A stretch of 64,000 nucleotides of DNA from Alentia gelatinosa (GCA_950022655.1 OX465579.1:43503950-43567949); one strand, 5' to 3'. Positions 46,301 to 59,843 are shown, numbered from the stretch's first letter. Program-made: numbers and translations. The notes: generated by a model not told the origin, from the sequence alone.

Positions 46301-47834
46301 ATGTCAAGGGCGTCACATATGTGGAATGTATAGAAAAAAGGATAAATGACTGATATTATCATCCCTTAAAATTGTCATACAGACTGTCGGAGGACCCCTG
46401 ATAAAAAGTAGTGGTATACTAGTGTCTCACAAAGAACGTTGTCTGAGACAAAGAAAGTTCCGATATCACACAGTAGACAACGGCCTCATAGCAGAGTTTC
46501 AGTTTACTGTGTTCATCTACTATGCTCCATTTAGTCTTGCGGACATTGTCGACATCTACGGAATCCCACCTTCTACACCTGATTTCAACCTTGAGACATA
46601 TGGAGGAATGGGTGGCGCACTCTATTGTTTTCATGATATGGTAATGGTATGTAATCACAAGACATAGAAGAACCAGTGTACAATGATACTGGCATACATC
46701 TACACTATCCGCATTGAAACACACTGCAGGTTTACGATTTAGTCTTCAGAGAAGCCATCCACACCAGCCACCATCCCCGTACACTCACCAACCCCTCCCC
46801 ATATACTCTCCACCCCTTCCCCACCCGACCCCCGCCTCTGTCACAACCCCTTCTGACGAGCGGAGAATCCAATAATAGTTGTAGTTCCGATCGAAGCCGA
46901 TTTACCGCTTGGGTTGGCTGATATTTATCCGCGCCCGGCGGGGAAATCCTATCTTGTCTTTCACGCTCTAGTGGCCATCAAGGTGACCGCTAATTTGTAT
47001 GTTTCTGATTGCGCTTTAACGAGCATTGATCCGAGGCCGCCGGCCAGGTAAAGGTACATTCCACGCTCACTTATCCTTATTTCATACTCGCCTCCTATTT
47101 GATTTCTTTCCTTCATCCGTTCATACTACTCGCTATCTGAAATTCGGTTCCAAACGTAGTTTGCATGTCTTCGTGTTATTTGTGCATAAATGGCGCACAA
47201 CCAAGTTCTATGTAAAACAACTACATATACATGATTAAGGGACTGGTCTTCATTATCAGCTACCACATTTTCCCACAACGAGACTTTGTTTCATGGAAAA
47301 CGCGCAGATAAAATGATAGTATAGCGAGCATCTATCATCAAATAATGTACAATGAAAATATTTGACAAATGGCAAATAGCAAAACATTTCACTCTGGTGG
47401 GAGTACTCCTTGAATAAACTGATAACTGAGGGACGAGATATGGCCGTCAGGGGCCAGGATAAATCATTGAGATTGATGTATCACATAGTCTTCAATACAA
47501 TGTCTTCGGTACATAACTATATCATAATGTAGAAGATATCAATGACAACGTGATGGTACATTGGGGTCCATTCGATATGTCGTTGACATAAAGGCGCGTC
47601 AGTCTGTCTCATCGATGACATTATTGGCTTGGAACAAACGTATTAAGCATTCTTGCAAGGAAGGGGTAGTCAGGTTATTCGGCTCAATGATTGGATTTGT
47701 ATCTCAATAACTGTCACATAATAAAGTAATATACATTTTGAGAACACGCCTTATTATATATTCTGCTTCCCGCTCCTTTATTTCAGACCTTTGAGATACC
47801 TCTAACATACAATCTACTATTCCTAGTGAACAAA
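43351..47834. other. Intergenic, no gene recognised
   Basis: Contains the second copy of the dispersed block (45272-45330) and AGRTGGCGC-like insulator cores near 44840. ORFs of 100-104 codons at 43656 and 46419 show no domain. CT-rich sequence at 46740-46860. Confidence 0.5.
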
Positions 47835-47852
47835 TTTTTTTTTTTTTTTTTT
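47835..47852 (-). mobile_element. Poly(T)18: tail of a minus-strand retroposed sequence
   Basis: Read on the minus strand, CTGAATAAA runs directly into A18, so a polyadenylation signal abuts the tail. The body would lie at 47853 and beyond. Its left limit and identity are not visible; a plain T-run is the alternative. Confidence 0.35.
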
Positions 47853-48059
47853 ATTCAGTAGAAAATACAGACATCAACTGTCGTCCAGGGACGTTCTTCC
47901 CAGTTTAAGCCAAAACACATAATCAGAAATCCATACAAACAGGCAAACATACAAAAAGGAAAGAAAGGAAGAATGTTATCTAATGACAACGTCCTAAATG
48001 TACAATATCAATGCGGGCAGTTGGATGTAAGAACCAGCAGACAGACATTGATCAAATGA

Positions 48060-48308
48060 GCACATTATTCATTCCTACATCCAACCAAGGTCATATCCTT
48101 GTGTCTCTCCGGCAACACTTACAGAATTACGTTCTCATTATCCAATCACGGCTGGGGAATTTGGAATGACGCCGGTACAATAGACGGTTACCCTACGCTG
48201 AAGTACCCTGGCCGCGTTTACAAGTTCACAGAAATAACGATGCAGACTCTGAGCAAACAAATTTTGTCACGACCATCACGACGAGCCAGAGATAGCAGAA
48301 TCGGATGA
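48060..48308 (+). CDS. Possible terminal coding exon, unknown protein
   Basis: The frame is open from 48060 to the TGA at 48306. An acceptor-like CTTACAG ends at 48124, and the protein after it has balanced composition (aromatic- and Gly-rich, including GWGIWNDAG and a Tyr-Pro-Gly-Arg-Val-Tyr motif) with an Arg-rich end. I do not recognise a family and found no partner exon. It is called only because its composition looks more protein-like than nearby ORFs. Confidence 0.2.
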   Translation, partial: AHYSFLHPTKVISLCLSGNTYRITFSLSNHGWGIWNDAGTIDGYPTLKYPGRVYKFTEITMQTLSKQILSRPSRRARDSRIG

Positions 48309-51030
48309 TTCCCACTTGGAGATGAATTATGGCAGTTGGAAACATCACCAGAGGAGTGGTGCTTATCTTGATTTATTTACTGTGAAGACTGGCGCTGCAC
48401 CTCGAGAGGACTGCACCGGTAGCTGATGGCGCCCCCAGTGAGAGAATGGGGAACCAATAGTACGACACGGGAACCCAGGTGGAGGTAGGGGGAGTGTTGT
48501 CTGGTAACCTGAAATGCAATGTAAAGGTACATAGATATTGGAAATCCTATCTCTTTAGACACATCAGAATTGAATTTTCTCTTAATAACCAATCAATTTC
48601 ACCGCATTGATCCTCAAATCTAACAAACATGCACACACAAATTTTCTCAGCATTCTACTACTTGGCATATAGGTAAAAGAAGACCGATATTATTGGACGG
48701 GTTCCATGCCTATATTAACTGCCGAGTTAAGTTTATCAGCTGTGGTTGACCTCAAAGTCCTGTGGTCCACTTTGCCAGTTCACACTGACAGCAAATGTGG
48801 AGGAGGCTTATATCCCCATCAGGGTTGATAATGAAGCTGCGGCTATGATTGGAATTTACACAAACAGGAGCTTATGGGTTCCTCACTAAAAGTGATCATC
48901 TAAACACATTAGATCATTCTTATCAACCGTTGTCTGATATACAAAATGTCCGAGTCACTTGTTATAGCTACCATTAAAGCCTGGGTTCCAGGTTTGTTCA
49001 CACTGGGAATATTAGAAGTGTATGTTCCCATACATGATTCCCCTCTAGACTGTCACTGAGGAGTGTTACTAATTATGCATGATGCTGAAATTACAGGGAT
49101 TGGGGGATTATCAAACAATTTGTATAATACAAATATGTGATCATATGCCCATGGCTTTAGGCATAAACACATGTGGTTGAGCACTGTTATTGCTGAGGCC
49201 CATGTTAACAGCTGTGGCTAGGTTAGACCAATATGTACAGATGATATGATTATTCTAAACGTATAGAAGCGAATACATCTGAATAATCAGTAAAGTGAAC
49301 AGTAGGAAGAATTTTACTCAGCAAACTTGCTTTCAAACTGACTAAAGATCATCATCATAACCTTCATAATACTAATTAACCACATTGCTTTGTAAAACCC
49401 CCTAAGTTCTTTTCTTCATACACATATCCTAAGATAGGATCCTAACATGTATTTTTTCAATTGTGGCTTGAAAGTAAGATTCGTTCAAATACCATAAATT
49501 GCTTCGGTGACACTTACGACTTAACCATGGCATATAAGTAAAAACAAATAACTCTGATAGTCAAGCTTTAATGTACCTTGAGCAATATCTTGTTTTTACC
49601 TGTCCTGATACTTGAATACGTTGCTGATTACAGGGCATTCTAGAGGTTTGGCATTGCGTAAGGTTAGGTACGAGTATACACAAGTACAATAAATTCCGAT
49701 AATATTGGCATAAAGCTGATCTTTGTCCCAACACAAGAGCCCCAAGAACTGATATGGCGAAAATGGGTTTGTGTATTATATAACCACCTATTATATACAT
49801 TTTGACATATGATATATATCGTGCAATGAGTAGTAGATACGCATATTCCTAAGTATGCCTTGCCTGTATTACGACATGACACGTTATCTATATGTAATGC
49901 AGAAGTACAACCGTGTTTATTTTTATTGCACTGATCGCTGATTTATAGCTTTATGTATATCCCCGCGCCAACATCACTACTTAGCACCGACAACATAGGA
50001 TCCTATTGATTTTTGAATATTTTATTATCAAAACACGTTCTCAGCAGTGGATTTCCACATGTCTGCCCAGGGACGTTGTATTCATTAACTATACAATTCC
50101 TTACATTTTCAAAATATATATGTATGTAGCTTCTGTCCTAATGATAATGACATGCATTGTACTATAAATATATATGCTAGATAATAAGTGAATACACAAA
50201 TATAAATGATACTAGATATGCAAACACAAATGAACAGACAGATTATACAATCACAGACACAGGTACAAATTATGCTGAAATAACAACACCAGAGATGAGA
50301 CAAGAATGTGAAGGATATTTTTATTCTCTTTTCACCTGAGATCTTGTGTGTCTTTCACCGATTTCTTCATTGCGGTTTTAACAGTTGTTTATTGCAGGTT
50401 GCTTGTTTAGCTATTTAAAAAATTTATCTCATGATAATAAGGCGATTTAAAAAAAAAAGGTATCCAACAGCAATGCCTTTCTGGCTTGAGCGTGGAAGAC
50501 CGCGCCCATATATATGCATCGCCTAAAGGTTATAATGGTCACATAGAATTTCAGGTGGCTGCAAAAAAAAACCCTAGCCCTTCACTATCCATGTGCCAAT
50601 TATATAGGCCTGGTAAAATGGTCGGGTGTCTAATATCAAGCATTACCATATACCCTACCCTACTTCTGACTTGGCTCCTACAAATATAACTTTTGTTTAA
50701 AGTCTTTTTGAAGACAAAGGGTTCACTATGTCAATCCTGCCATTAGATAATTATAACCACCTTTTTATGGATACTGTAATCTTCTGCTAGAAAAAGAAAT
50801 GATAGGATGATAATAATGACTAAATGTGGTATTTACATTTTCAAATCTGATGGTACAGACATAAACATTCTCTATTCTGATGGGACAGACTTGACTATTG
50901 GTCTTCAGACCCACTTAGCTCAGACCTGACAAACTAGTTTTACTCCCTCCAACCATGTCACCCAGCCTTGCATCCTATACTTGACCATACACTTGCTGAA
51001 GCTATTGATCATGAAAACAGACATACGGAG
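48309..51030. other. Intergenic, no gene recognised
   Basis: AT-rich, with ORFs of at most 79 codons and no structured repeat noticed. Confidence 0.5.
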
Positions 51031-51034
51031 ATTC

Positions 51035-51275
51035 AGTTGTAAACAGATAGATACACCGCTAGGGACAGAGACAGATTGAGAGTTTGACATATATACGTGC
51101 AGACAGGGAGAGGGACACAGGGAGACAGATAAAGAGTGTGATAAACATACTAGCAGATGGTGACAGACAGAAGGGAGACTCAGACAGAGACATGTAAACA
51201 GACAGAGTGAGACATATACAGACAGGGACAGGGACATAGATACAGGCAGAGAGGCAGAGAGACACATACAAAGAG
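51035..51275 (+). repeat. Degenerate GACA/GATA-rich tandem region
   Basis: Irregular GACAGA, GGGACA and AGACAT units over about 240 bp, purine-biased. The Ser/Leu/Val-rich minus-strand ORFs at 50920-51271 are translations of this repeat. Confidence 0.8.
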
Positions 51276-51639
51276 AAATATTCAGATATCCATACTAATA
51301 AACAGGGAGAGAAACCAAATATTTAACCACACAAATCCTCTACCTAAATCTACTACATTTTCTATACAATGTTTCCTCGACATCATCCTAATGAAAACAT
51401 CTGCATACCTCATTGATACCGAGTGTTCTAACGTGGAGGTGTTTGAAAATACCATTGCTCTACATTATGACTGATCATGGGCATCATACACTTCCTTGAG
51501 GTACATGGTAATTGGCAGTGAAGTAATTAGAGCGTCAACTCCAATTGTTTATAAACTTGATCTCACCCCTGGTACTTTTAATTTATAGACTCAACATTGG
51601 TGGCTTGTATCCAACACACATGAGATATTTAGGAAAAAT

Positions 51640-51925
51640 TTCCAATGGGGGAGTATGTCACTGATGTTAGCCCATTAGGCAATGTGAAGGTTGAGATAAA
51701 TTCAGAAATCCATTCAAGTTCAGCGTCAGAGGTCGATCCTATTTCGTTTGAACCGCAATGCAATTCATGCAGCTTAGCCTTGTGAATTACTACGTGATTC
51801 AAACTCGATGGGATACGACCTCTGACCATAATTTTAAACGTTCATAGGTTTCCTCTACAATATCCAGCACATTAAATAATTTTGTTTTAACGTCATTAAG
51901 TCTCCTTTCAACAGCACGAAACGCA
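51640..51925 (-). mobile_element. Fold-back repeat family, copy 2 (opposite orientation)
   Basis: The palindrome at 51725-51826 (GTCAGAGGTCG... with its complement CGACCTCTGAC) and flanks match copy 1 at 40225-40500 read on the other strand. Shared blocks on the minus strand include GTAGAGGAAACCTATGA, CGTATCCCATCGAGTTTGAA and GATTTCTGAATTTATC, in the same order as copy 1. Confidence 0.75.
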
Positions 51926-51929
51926 GGAT

Positions 51930-53875
51930 GTTCAGCGTTTTATCGTTATTTGCACTATTAAAATTCTTTTCAAATCTACAAATGAATAAGAGTTCTACAA
52001 TCACTCTCGCGTTCATGGAACTCCTGATTAAGTGCCTTTACAATGAAGATGATACAATTAAACTCTACAAACTACAAACTTCCCACCATGATGATCGACT
52101 AAATAAGAATGTGTAACTTTGTGCATACAAACATGTTAATTCAAATCATTGAAAAACGCTGCGAAACTACTGATATTGCTCGTGTCTTTGATATTGGCAA
52201 TTTGCTATATAGAAAATAAGTTACTGAGCTAAGCAGGCTACTCCCAACATAGCATCGATGAATACACAATCAATGCATATACATTTTTGTAAACGTAAAT
52301 GATAGATCGTAGATTGTAGGCATCCTCTTAGGTCGCATATATCAAAAAGTCTTACTGTCTGTATGTGCAACCCATATGGCTGGATCTTCTATGCTTTTAT
52401 GCCAACTTTGCTGTAGTCAAACTATATGTACAAAGCAGTCACACTCGCCCTAATACATGCTGTCCACCTCCTGCTGGCTCCCCGACCTTGTCTTTCAAGT
52501 ACAGTTAATCTGGGACTCTTGAAGTTAATTCAAACTGCCTGAAATGGAAGTATATCCCGGATCAGTCTCACCCGCCCGCTGAGTACTCTAATAATTGTTA
52601 TTCAAGAAACACAATATACATCCATTCACATCGACATCTTCGACATACAGCCCTGATGGATCGCTAGTGTTTGGCAAAGGCTGTGATTGCTACATTCAAT
52701 ACCTATCATAATTGCAGTGTTGAACACTTCAGAAATGGCCCTATTGTAAAATAGCCCTATTATAACATGTATCTCTTTCTTATGTGGAAACAAGACAAAT
52801 ATCTCCGATCTGGAGTACCCTAAGACACAATGCATTAGAGAATATGTCTTAGCAAGGTGATGATTTGTTGACCCAGCCCGCAACTTGATGGCGTTAACCG
52901 CCATTTTCGAGAGCATAATCTAAAAATGTAATCATCTTTGTGCGCATGCAAAGTGATATATTTATTCGGTGTGTAAAGTAGCAGTGAGGTAATCCTCATC
53001 GGGGACTGAAGTGAGGCCACCACCATGCACTTAATCCACGCAGTACCTTTGTGTCAGTGGGGAAAACGTTTGGGCTTAAGCTCTCTAAATGTGCAGTAAT
53101 CTATGGGGCTCAGTGCCGCCAACCCGGTTCACAGTGGGCAAGAGCGCATGGAGGGCGTCACTCCAAGCATGTAACAGCAACATTGGATCAAGGAGTGCAA
53201 CATAAACATTTTAATCTGGATCACTATACTCTGTCACAAGCACATTGGTCTGAATTTCATCGCTTACTCCTCTTTGCCTTTACTCATGAAAGAAAATATA
53301 TAAAACGTCATGCTTGTCTGTTATTCCCATTTCTAGGCTCATCAAAATAGTCTTACCAATAGCCTATGTTGCGATACCTTTATTGTGGATTATTTTTCTC
53401 GGCCAATGGAATTAGACACGAAGTATCGCATACTGGCGGTTTTAAGTCTAGAACGACCCATTCTGGTATCTTGACTGACATGTATACCCATCCCAATGGA
53501 TAAACAACTTAGTCTGACCAAGGATACGACAAATGCACTCAGACTCAACAACTTCTAGATGCTTAAATCAATTACGCCTATAAAATACCTTTGGACAAAT
53601 GGATTTGGTTGACAACAATACAGTATCTACATAAACAATGCACGACGAACCCAGTGGTTAATTCATCAGAGAAATTAATGACTGATACATGTGAAACACC
53701 TAATTATCGATTGTTCGTTGGCGTTCTGAATGTTTAGATATCATTATGGAGAACCTTCTCCTATATCCTACTCTGGACAGTACAAGCGGGTCATTACATT
53801 CCATACCTATAGGTAATAATACATTTTTGGATAAATCCTATTTAGTCTCTGAGTGGTTTCTGATACATAGAATTG
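51930..53875. other. Intergenic, no gene recognised
   Basis: ORFs of up to 99 codons without recognisable domains. AT-rich. Confidence 0.5.
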
Positions 53876-53896
53876 AAAAAAAAAAAAAAAAAAAAT
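53876..53896 (+). repeat. A21 homopolymer
   Basis: A pure A21 run without a clear upstream AATAAA. It could be a retroposon tail, but nothing else supports that. Confidence 0.9.
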
Positions 53897-54589
53897 AAGT
53901 TCATATATGGTATAATTCCTACCCCGCCTGCACAGAAACCCTCCCACAGCTGTCACCACACGGTCCAGGGCTCACAAAATACATAAGTAGCTAAACTTGG
54001 TTTGGCAAGATTAGCTCATACACATATTCATCTCAATGGTGATAATAATTTCATTACATGGCCCACACCTGAATACCCCTCACCCTAGACAATTGTATAG
54101 AACCTGTTCAATGTGCCAATCCAGGCTGGGTGGGCTATCAAAATACCACTCGCGTAGCTCACACATCAGACCGGAGCGCCTCCATGTTGCAAGGTAAGTA
54201 ATCTGAGAATTGATCAATTATTTCATTAATCGACCAATCAGGTAAAGTATTGCGCTTCGTCGCTGACCACAAAGGCACTTGGTGCGGAGCTGGGGTTGGA
54301 TATTGAGCGTCCTGTGAGCGTCTCCCTTGTGCGTAGGCACGGAGCCGGCATACCACAGATGATCACCTGTCGACGAGAGAGGACAATGAACGGTCCCCCA
54401 ACCAGTGACAACAATGGACGCTCCCCAACGCGGAAGTACAACACCACCGGAACAGGAAATCAAATAGTTAATCCCCGCCACGTGCGCGTCCCGCCAGGCG
54501 GCGTGGCGCTGTCAATCGGGGGAAAATTGTCGTCTGGCGCGTGTATTGTTTGGGCGGGAACGAGGCAATTATCCGCCGCTGGTCGTTGA

Positions 54590-54720
54590 GGGTGGGAGGG
54601 GTAGAGTGAGGAGAGGGGAGGGGTTCGGGAGAAAGGAGATGAGATGGGTGAAGATGAGGGGCGGGGTGTGGTGAATAGAATGAAGAGTTAGTGCGAGGAG
54701 TGGTGAAGGAGGAGTAGCAA
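54590..54720 (+). repeat. Polypurine G/A-rich tract
   Basis: About 130 bp of GGGAGG, GAGGAG and GATGAG-type sequence, purine-biased on the plus strand, following a CpG-richer stretch (54150-54590) with overlapping ORFs of about 100 codons that look spurious. Confidence 0.8.
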
Positions 54721-55120
54721 GTTCTGTAGTGCGACACATGAAAACTGGATAGCATAAACATTACAGGGGGCATTATAATTAGAACACTATAATGAAATTA
54801 CAATACGAATTATAGTGCGTATATTAACCGTTGATATTTTATATACTTTTACGGGTTGCTACCGGGTAAGGTTAATTTCTCTTTAGGTTTCTTCGTCTCA
54901 TCATGACCACATAGTGCCCAGGGAAGATTTTGGCACACTACTTGGGCAGCGTCTCAGCACCATTGATAATATAAGAGGGGATTGGGCGATAATAAAGTAT
55001 ACGGTGTGTAAGACACTGCTTTAATTGCCCCCATTTCCCTCCAGGGTCATGTCCACAGCGCCCCTGTAGGACACTAAACATGCTGTGCGGCCCACTGGCG
55101 GCTTTGTGAAGACCTTATAT

Positions 55121-55170
55121 ACTGCCCCCTAGCGGGCATTTGTTGCCCACTCTATCTTCGCCCCCTGTCG
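55121..55170 (-). promoter_or_regulatory. Two CTCF-like motifs
   Basis: CTGCCCCCTAGCGG (55122-55135) reads on the minus strand as CCGCTAGGGGGCAG, one mismatch from the bilaterian CTCF core CCASYAGRKGGCRS. A second, weaker CGCCCCCTGTCG lies at 55159-55170 in the same orientation. Insulator function is inferred. Confidence 0.4.
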
Positions 55171-55533
55171 TCAAAATATTGACATAAAAAAGATTTACTC
55201 GGCGCTGACAATGCCCCCGTAATTTATCGAAATCAATTTCTCCCCATCGCGCGCGGCGACGCGGGGGCACGATGGGACGCGGTATGCGAATGAAATATCC
55301 CGGCTCGTGCGCCAGTCGGAAGAATTTAATTAACATGACCATGTTTCCAGCCGCGCAAATGTTTGCAGACCCTCTGAAAAGAATAGTGGCTATTGGCTCT
55401 TGTCGGATACCAGTGTCCTGGAGAAGGGGGTTGCCTGGATACTGTGGATGGGGTATGCGGTAGGGATGATGGGCCGTTTATTGGTTGGGTCTGCAAAGGG
55501 GAGGGGGTGGTTTTGGCAAGGAAGTGAAGGAGA

Positions 55534-55567
55534 GTGTGGGGTAGGGGTGGGGTATAGTGTGGGGGTG
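55534..55567 (+). promoter_or_regulatory. Strong G-quadruplex motif
   Basis: GGGG-TA-GGGG-T-GGGG-TATAGTGT-GGGGG: four runs of at least four G with loops of two, one and eight bases, in a G-rich context from 55495. The structure is a prediction. Confidence 0.65.
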
Positions 55568-55634
55568 GATTGGAGCCCCCGCCGAGAACATCACGTGTCA
55601 GGACACACAGGTTCCTTTTGTGAGGGATCATGAG

Positions 55635-57140
55635 TCGTGCGACACCTTCACATGGTCAAGGAATAAGAATGACTTTCTTCATATCAATATTTGCTATAGG
55701 CATGATTAATATGGCCCGTCTGAATACCTGGCGAATAAAGCAGCAGATCATCTATTGTTAAAGCCGATGGGCAAAAATGAAAACCCCGTCCCCTCGAACA
55801 ATATTTTTAGCCGTGTTGAGAATTAATAATGCATCATTCAAAACAAATAATTACCATCAAAAACTGGGAGATGCTTAAAATTACTGCCTTAATATTTGCC
55901 TAGCAGTTCTATGAATATGATTACGTGTGTATGTATACATTGAAATCACTGAGTATGATATATTGGTTTGTCCCAGCAAATTTAAAGTAATATCATACTG
56001 AAACCCCGGAAATATTAAACGCTAGCTGAAGAGAGTAGTCCACGTTGAGGCAACAGAAAATGTTAAATGAGCGTGCAATTATAAATGAATAACAAATAAG
56101 AAGTTCTGGTTACATTTAGTCTATGGATCATTTTTGTAACCCACTTGCAACCAGTCAACTTGCCATTTATGCAACTGCCTGAGTCTAGGACCCAAACATA
56201 TCAACCACTAGTGGATCTTGAAGTATTTCGGTCTTGAGTGATTGTCCATGGTCAGCTGGGAATGTCTCTGAGACCCTGAGACACTGGCACCCTGCTCCTA
56301 TCCCAATATCACAGTGGAAGGCAGGCAGTGAAGGGATTGTGTATTTCTGCAGAACGCTGGAAGTCTATATGCGACCACTCTAACCTTTAGGCGATGTACA
56401 TAGGCATGCGAGCACGCTCTAAAATGCGGGCACCCGATATAGTTAAAACACTGCGTCTTCTGCCAACCTAACTAGGTTGAACAGAGAGAACGTGAAGACG
56501 AACGTAGATCTGAGAACGAAGTAGTAATATCGTCACTCATTGGACTTATCATTTCCTATTCAAAAACACCATAGTGTCGCACAATGTAGCATACCTGAAA
56601 AGAGAACGAGCTGATTGCTATCTAATGGATAATACAAACTTATAGATAGCAAAATTACTGTGAAACACCATATCTTTTTTAGGTACTTTTGAGACAGGGG
56701 TTTCGTTTAATAATCTAGCAATGTATATATGTGATAATACATATTGGGAAATATTCAACACTGCTTGCATAAGCAAAAGCATAGGTGATATTACAGAAAA
56801 GACACTTCTCCTCCTCGTAACATTCAGTCTAAATACCGGGCGTCACCGACATACGCAGCCGACAATTGGAATGACAATACATGTTGTGAACAGACGACAA
56901 TTGTGCCTCCTGCGTTCCCATTCCCATCGTCAACCGGTGACCTTCCCACGCCAACACCCAGTCAATCGCTGGTGGTGCAGATTCCGCCGCTTGGTCTCTG
57001 AGTGTATGCGTGTTTTTATTGGGTCGTGCCCGGAATCAGCAGTCAATGTTCTGTCAGCAGGCGTCCGGCATTGTCGTCTGCTGAAATGAATGGAGCGGGT
57101 GGTGGGTTTTATTTTATGAATTCCTGTCGCCTGCGTCATC
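55635..57140. other. Intergenic, no gene recognised
   Basis: AT-rich to 56800, then a GC-richer stretch. The 122-codon ORF at 56721-57089 and its antisense partner have no recognisable domain. Confidence 0.45.
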
Positions 57141-57400
57141 AGGCAGCCTAGTGCTTGGATTCCTCGCCCACCGTGTCACTCGCCGCTCGGCGTCATTGGC
57201 CTCATTGCCGGCTGCCCCAACTGCCTCGGGCTGCCCAGCAATTGGCCTCGGTCCCGCCCCCGCCCCGCCCCCTACTCGACACGGCCATCCGTCAGCTGGT
57301 CAAAGCGAGTGGCGGGTGGCGAGCGGCCGGCGGCGAGTGGCTTGCGGGAAATTATGGACGGATAGAGGGAGGGGGTGTAGGGCCGGCGAGATGTGTGCAT
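57141..57400. promoter_or_regulatory. GC-rich patch with CCAAT/ATTGG and GC boxes
   Basis: About 260 bp with high CpG, ATTGGCC twice (reverse CCAAT) and CCCGCCCCCGCCCCGCCCCC (Sp-type GC boxes near 57255). Promoter-like composition, but no gene attached. Confidence 0.3.
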
Positions 57401-57489
57401 CTAAACATCTAGTGTCCATAACTTGGGAGGTGGATAGCTGGTGGTAGCTGTGCAGAAGATGGGAAACACAATTACTGGTCAGAAAATAA

Positions 57490-57880
57490 TGGACAAGTAG
57501 TAAAGGGTGAGTGTTTGTGTTAGTGGTGAATGGTGGTTCCTGAACAATTGGCAGTGAGTGATAAATGGTGGATGATGAGTGTTGAGTTATGGGCAGTAGT
57601 CTGTGTGTGGATGGCGAGCAGTGGGAACCTGTGTGATGGAAGGTGAGCGAGCAATAAGTGGAGGATTAGCAGTGGTTGGTTCCTAGCAGTTGGCAATTGG
57701 TTAATAGTGAGTAAGGACGGTAAGTGGTAGTGGTGATCAACGAGTGGTGGATGGAGGAGAGCCAGTAGTGCAAAGTGAGTTTTGAGTGGTGAGATATGAC
57801 TTGTGGGCAGTGACTTATGATCGGTGAATGCACTATTAATAGTTAGTATTGAATGCTGAGTGATGACATAGTAACGCAAC
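57490..57880 (+). repeat. Degenerate GTGGTGAGTGAT-type minisatellite
   Basis: About 390 bp, G/T/A-rich and C-poor on the plus strand, made of irregular GAGTGGTG, GGTGGATG and GGCAGTGA units. The His/Leu/Ser-rich minus-strand ORF at 57520-57882 is its translation. Confidence 0.7.
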
Positions 57881-57884
57881 AACT

Positions 57885-59840
57885 GTAACGCGAAAGTGAA
57901 AGTACCTTTTCTTTTCTTGTTGTTCTTGTTATATCAAACTTTTAGATTTCATGATGGTATGATGTTGCTTATAAAACTTTGCACACATATATTTTACACA
58001 AACAGTTGGCTAGACCATGGAAACCAGCCTAATAAGAAGGCTGAGGTCTCAGCCCCTTTATTGAAAACATTGATTCCGATGTATGTTATTCCGCAGGCTG
58101 ATTTAACTGAACGTCTCAATAAAGAAATTTTATCCAAAAAAAGATTAAAGTACTGATTCCCTGCTGATTGGATATTGGATGTAGTAGGGATAGATATATG
58201 GGGAAGTGTGTCTGGTGGCCTGCTCACTACCTGCAAAGTCTCACTCTCTGTAAATAATCGTTCAATTGTAGTCCTTTCCATTACCTGAGGCATCTTAATA
58301 AGCTCGGAGAGATTGGGGGCAATATGATCGAGTTAGCCTCATCTATTTTCAGAGCAGTTGTGTGCGTCTACCGACGTTCATAAAAATGCTGTGAACATCA
58401 ACTCGCGATTTTGCACCTGTGGGCCACCGTAGCATGATAATAACCAGTGACGCCCACCTCCCAGCAGCTGACTGTTGTGCGCCGGTATGCTGTACCCGCC
58501 ATGCCTGCTGCGCGAGGCCCCCGAACAACACAGTCAGTTCTGATTTTCATTGCCCTGTGTCAGCCATCGGAATCATGTTTATGATCCGCAGGACAATTTG
58601 CGAAGCCATCCCCTGGCGCAGCCCGCACTACAGAGACCATAATGTATATGTTTTGTCAGCGGTGCCCCGTGCCGTCTCGGCTGAAATGAACGCACATTCA
58701 ACAATCTGAACAGGGAAATTGTTTATGTACAGGATGCTCTGAGTATGATTCATTGGTTGTATGCGTGGAGAGAATGGTTGTTGATGTTAGGACCAGGACA
58801 ATATTGGTATAAAGATGGTCCGTTATGAGAAAATGAATCTCATTTCCATACCTCATAACTACATATTGACCATCTTTTATTCCGGAGGCCGACACATCAG
58901 AGAACTCTTCCCTGGCCATATTCTATTGTGGGCAAAGAACAAGGACAATCTAATTAAATGCATCGCTACAGGTCTGTACCAATATTTTCTAGAAATGCGG
59001 ATAGAAATAGATGCTCTTTGTCTATATTCAATTCCGAAAACTTTTCAGAGGGGCCCAGATACTAAAGTGTATGGAGGAGATTGAGGGAACGTATGAAGGG
59101 GGCGACAGTAAATTGCTATGATCATGGTTACAGGAAAGGGCTTGTCCTATTACAGTGTGAATACATATACATGTACATTAGATGTGCTGGAAACAGTAGC
59201 TGCTGGAAACCGCAGGTAATAGAGAATACAAATAATCAAGGTCTAGATAGCATCCAGATACCATCGGGTCCAGGACAGGATGGGGTCAGGCGTAGCAGGA
59301 CAGAGCAGCCCTACGACTGCTCGCTGCTGACTCAGCCCTCTGAGTGTCCCTTGAGCGATAATACGAGCACCTCTTGTAGGCCCTCGGCCAGATTGCTCGC
59401 GTCTGGGTTAAAGAAATAAGTCCTCCTCTGGCCAGGAACCAGCCAAAGCAGATTACGCGCAAGCGGACTGCTGGGACCTGGCAAGTCCCCTGTCCCCTGT
59501 TGGAGTGGCGACATCTCGCGGTGCGGACACAAAGCCGGGTGTTTATTCGACGCGCATGGACAGCATCTGTGAGGGCTTCGGCCAGGGCCTCCGTGAGCGC
59601 CTCAGTGAAGGGTTGTTCGGCGAGGCGGGAAAAGACCTGGGATCGAGGGAAAAGCAGCTTAGAGGGGCCTAGCAGTTGATAGATGGGAGGTTAGGGCAAT
59701 ATTTGTGTTGTGCTTACCACGTCGCTAGGAGGGGCTGTCAGCAGTGCCCGAATGTACTCAGTCACGTGATGGGGATGCCCTCTAGTGGCGGAATTGAGCG
59801 TCCTCCGTCTTGACCTCTGTCCGTGGCCTCGGTGGACGCG
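57885..59840. other. Intergenic with a CTCF-like site at 59775
   Basis: ATGCCCTCTAGTGG (59775-59788) reads on the minus strand as CCACTAGAGGGCAT, close to the CTCF core. ORFs up to 112 codons (59081-59419) have no recognisable domain. Confidence 0.4.
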
Positions 59841-59843
59841 GAA

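Noticed and set aside
53876..53896. A21 run as a retroposon tail
   Set aside because: No polyadenylation signal just upstream and no target duplication seen.
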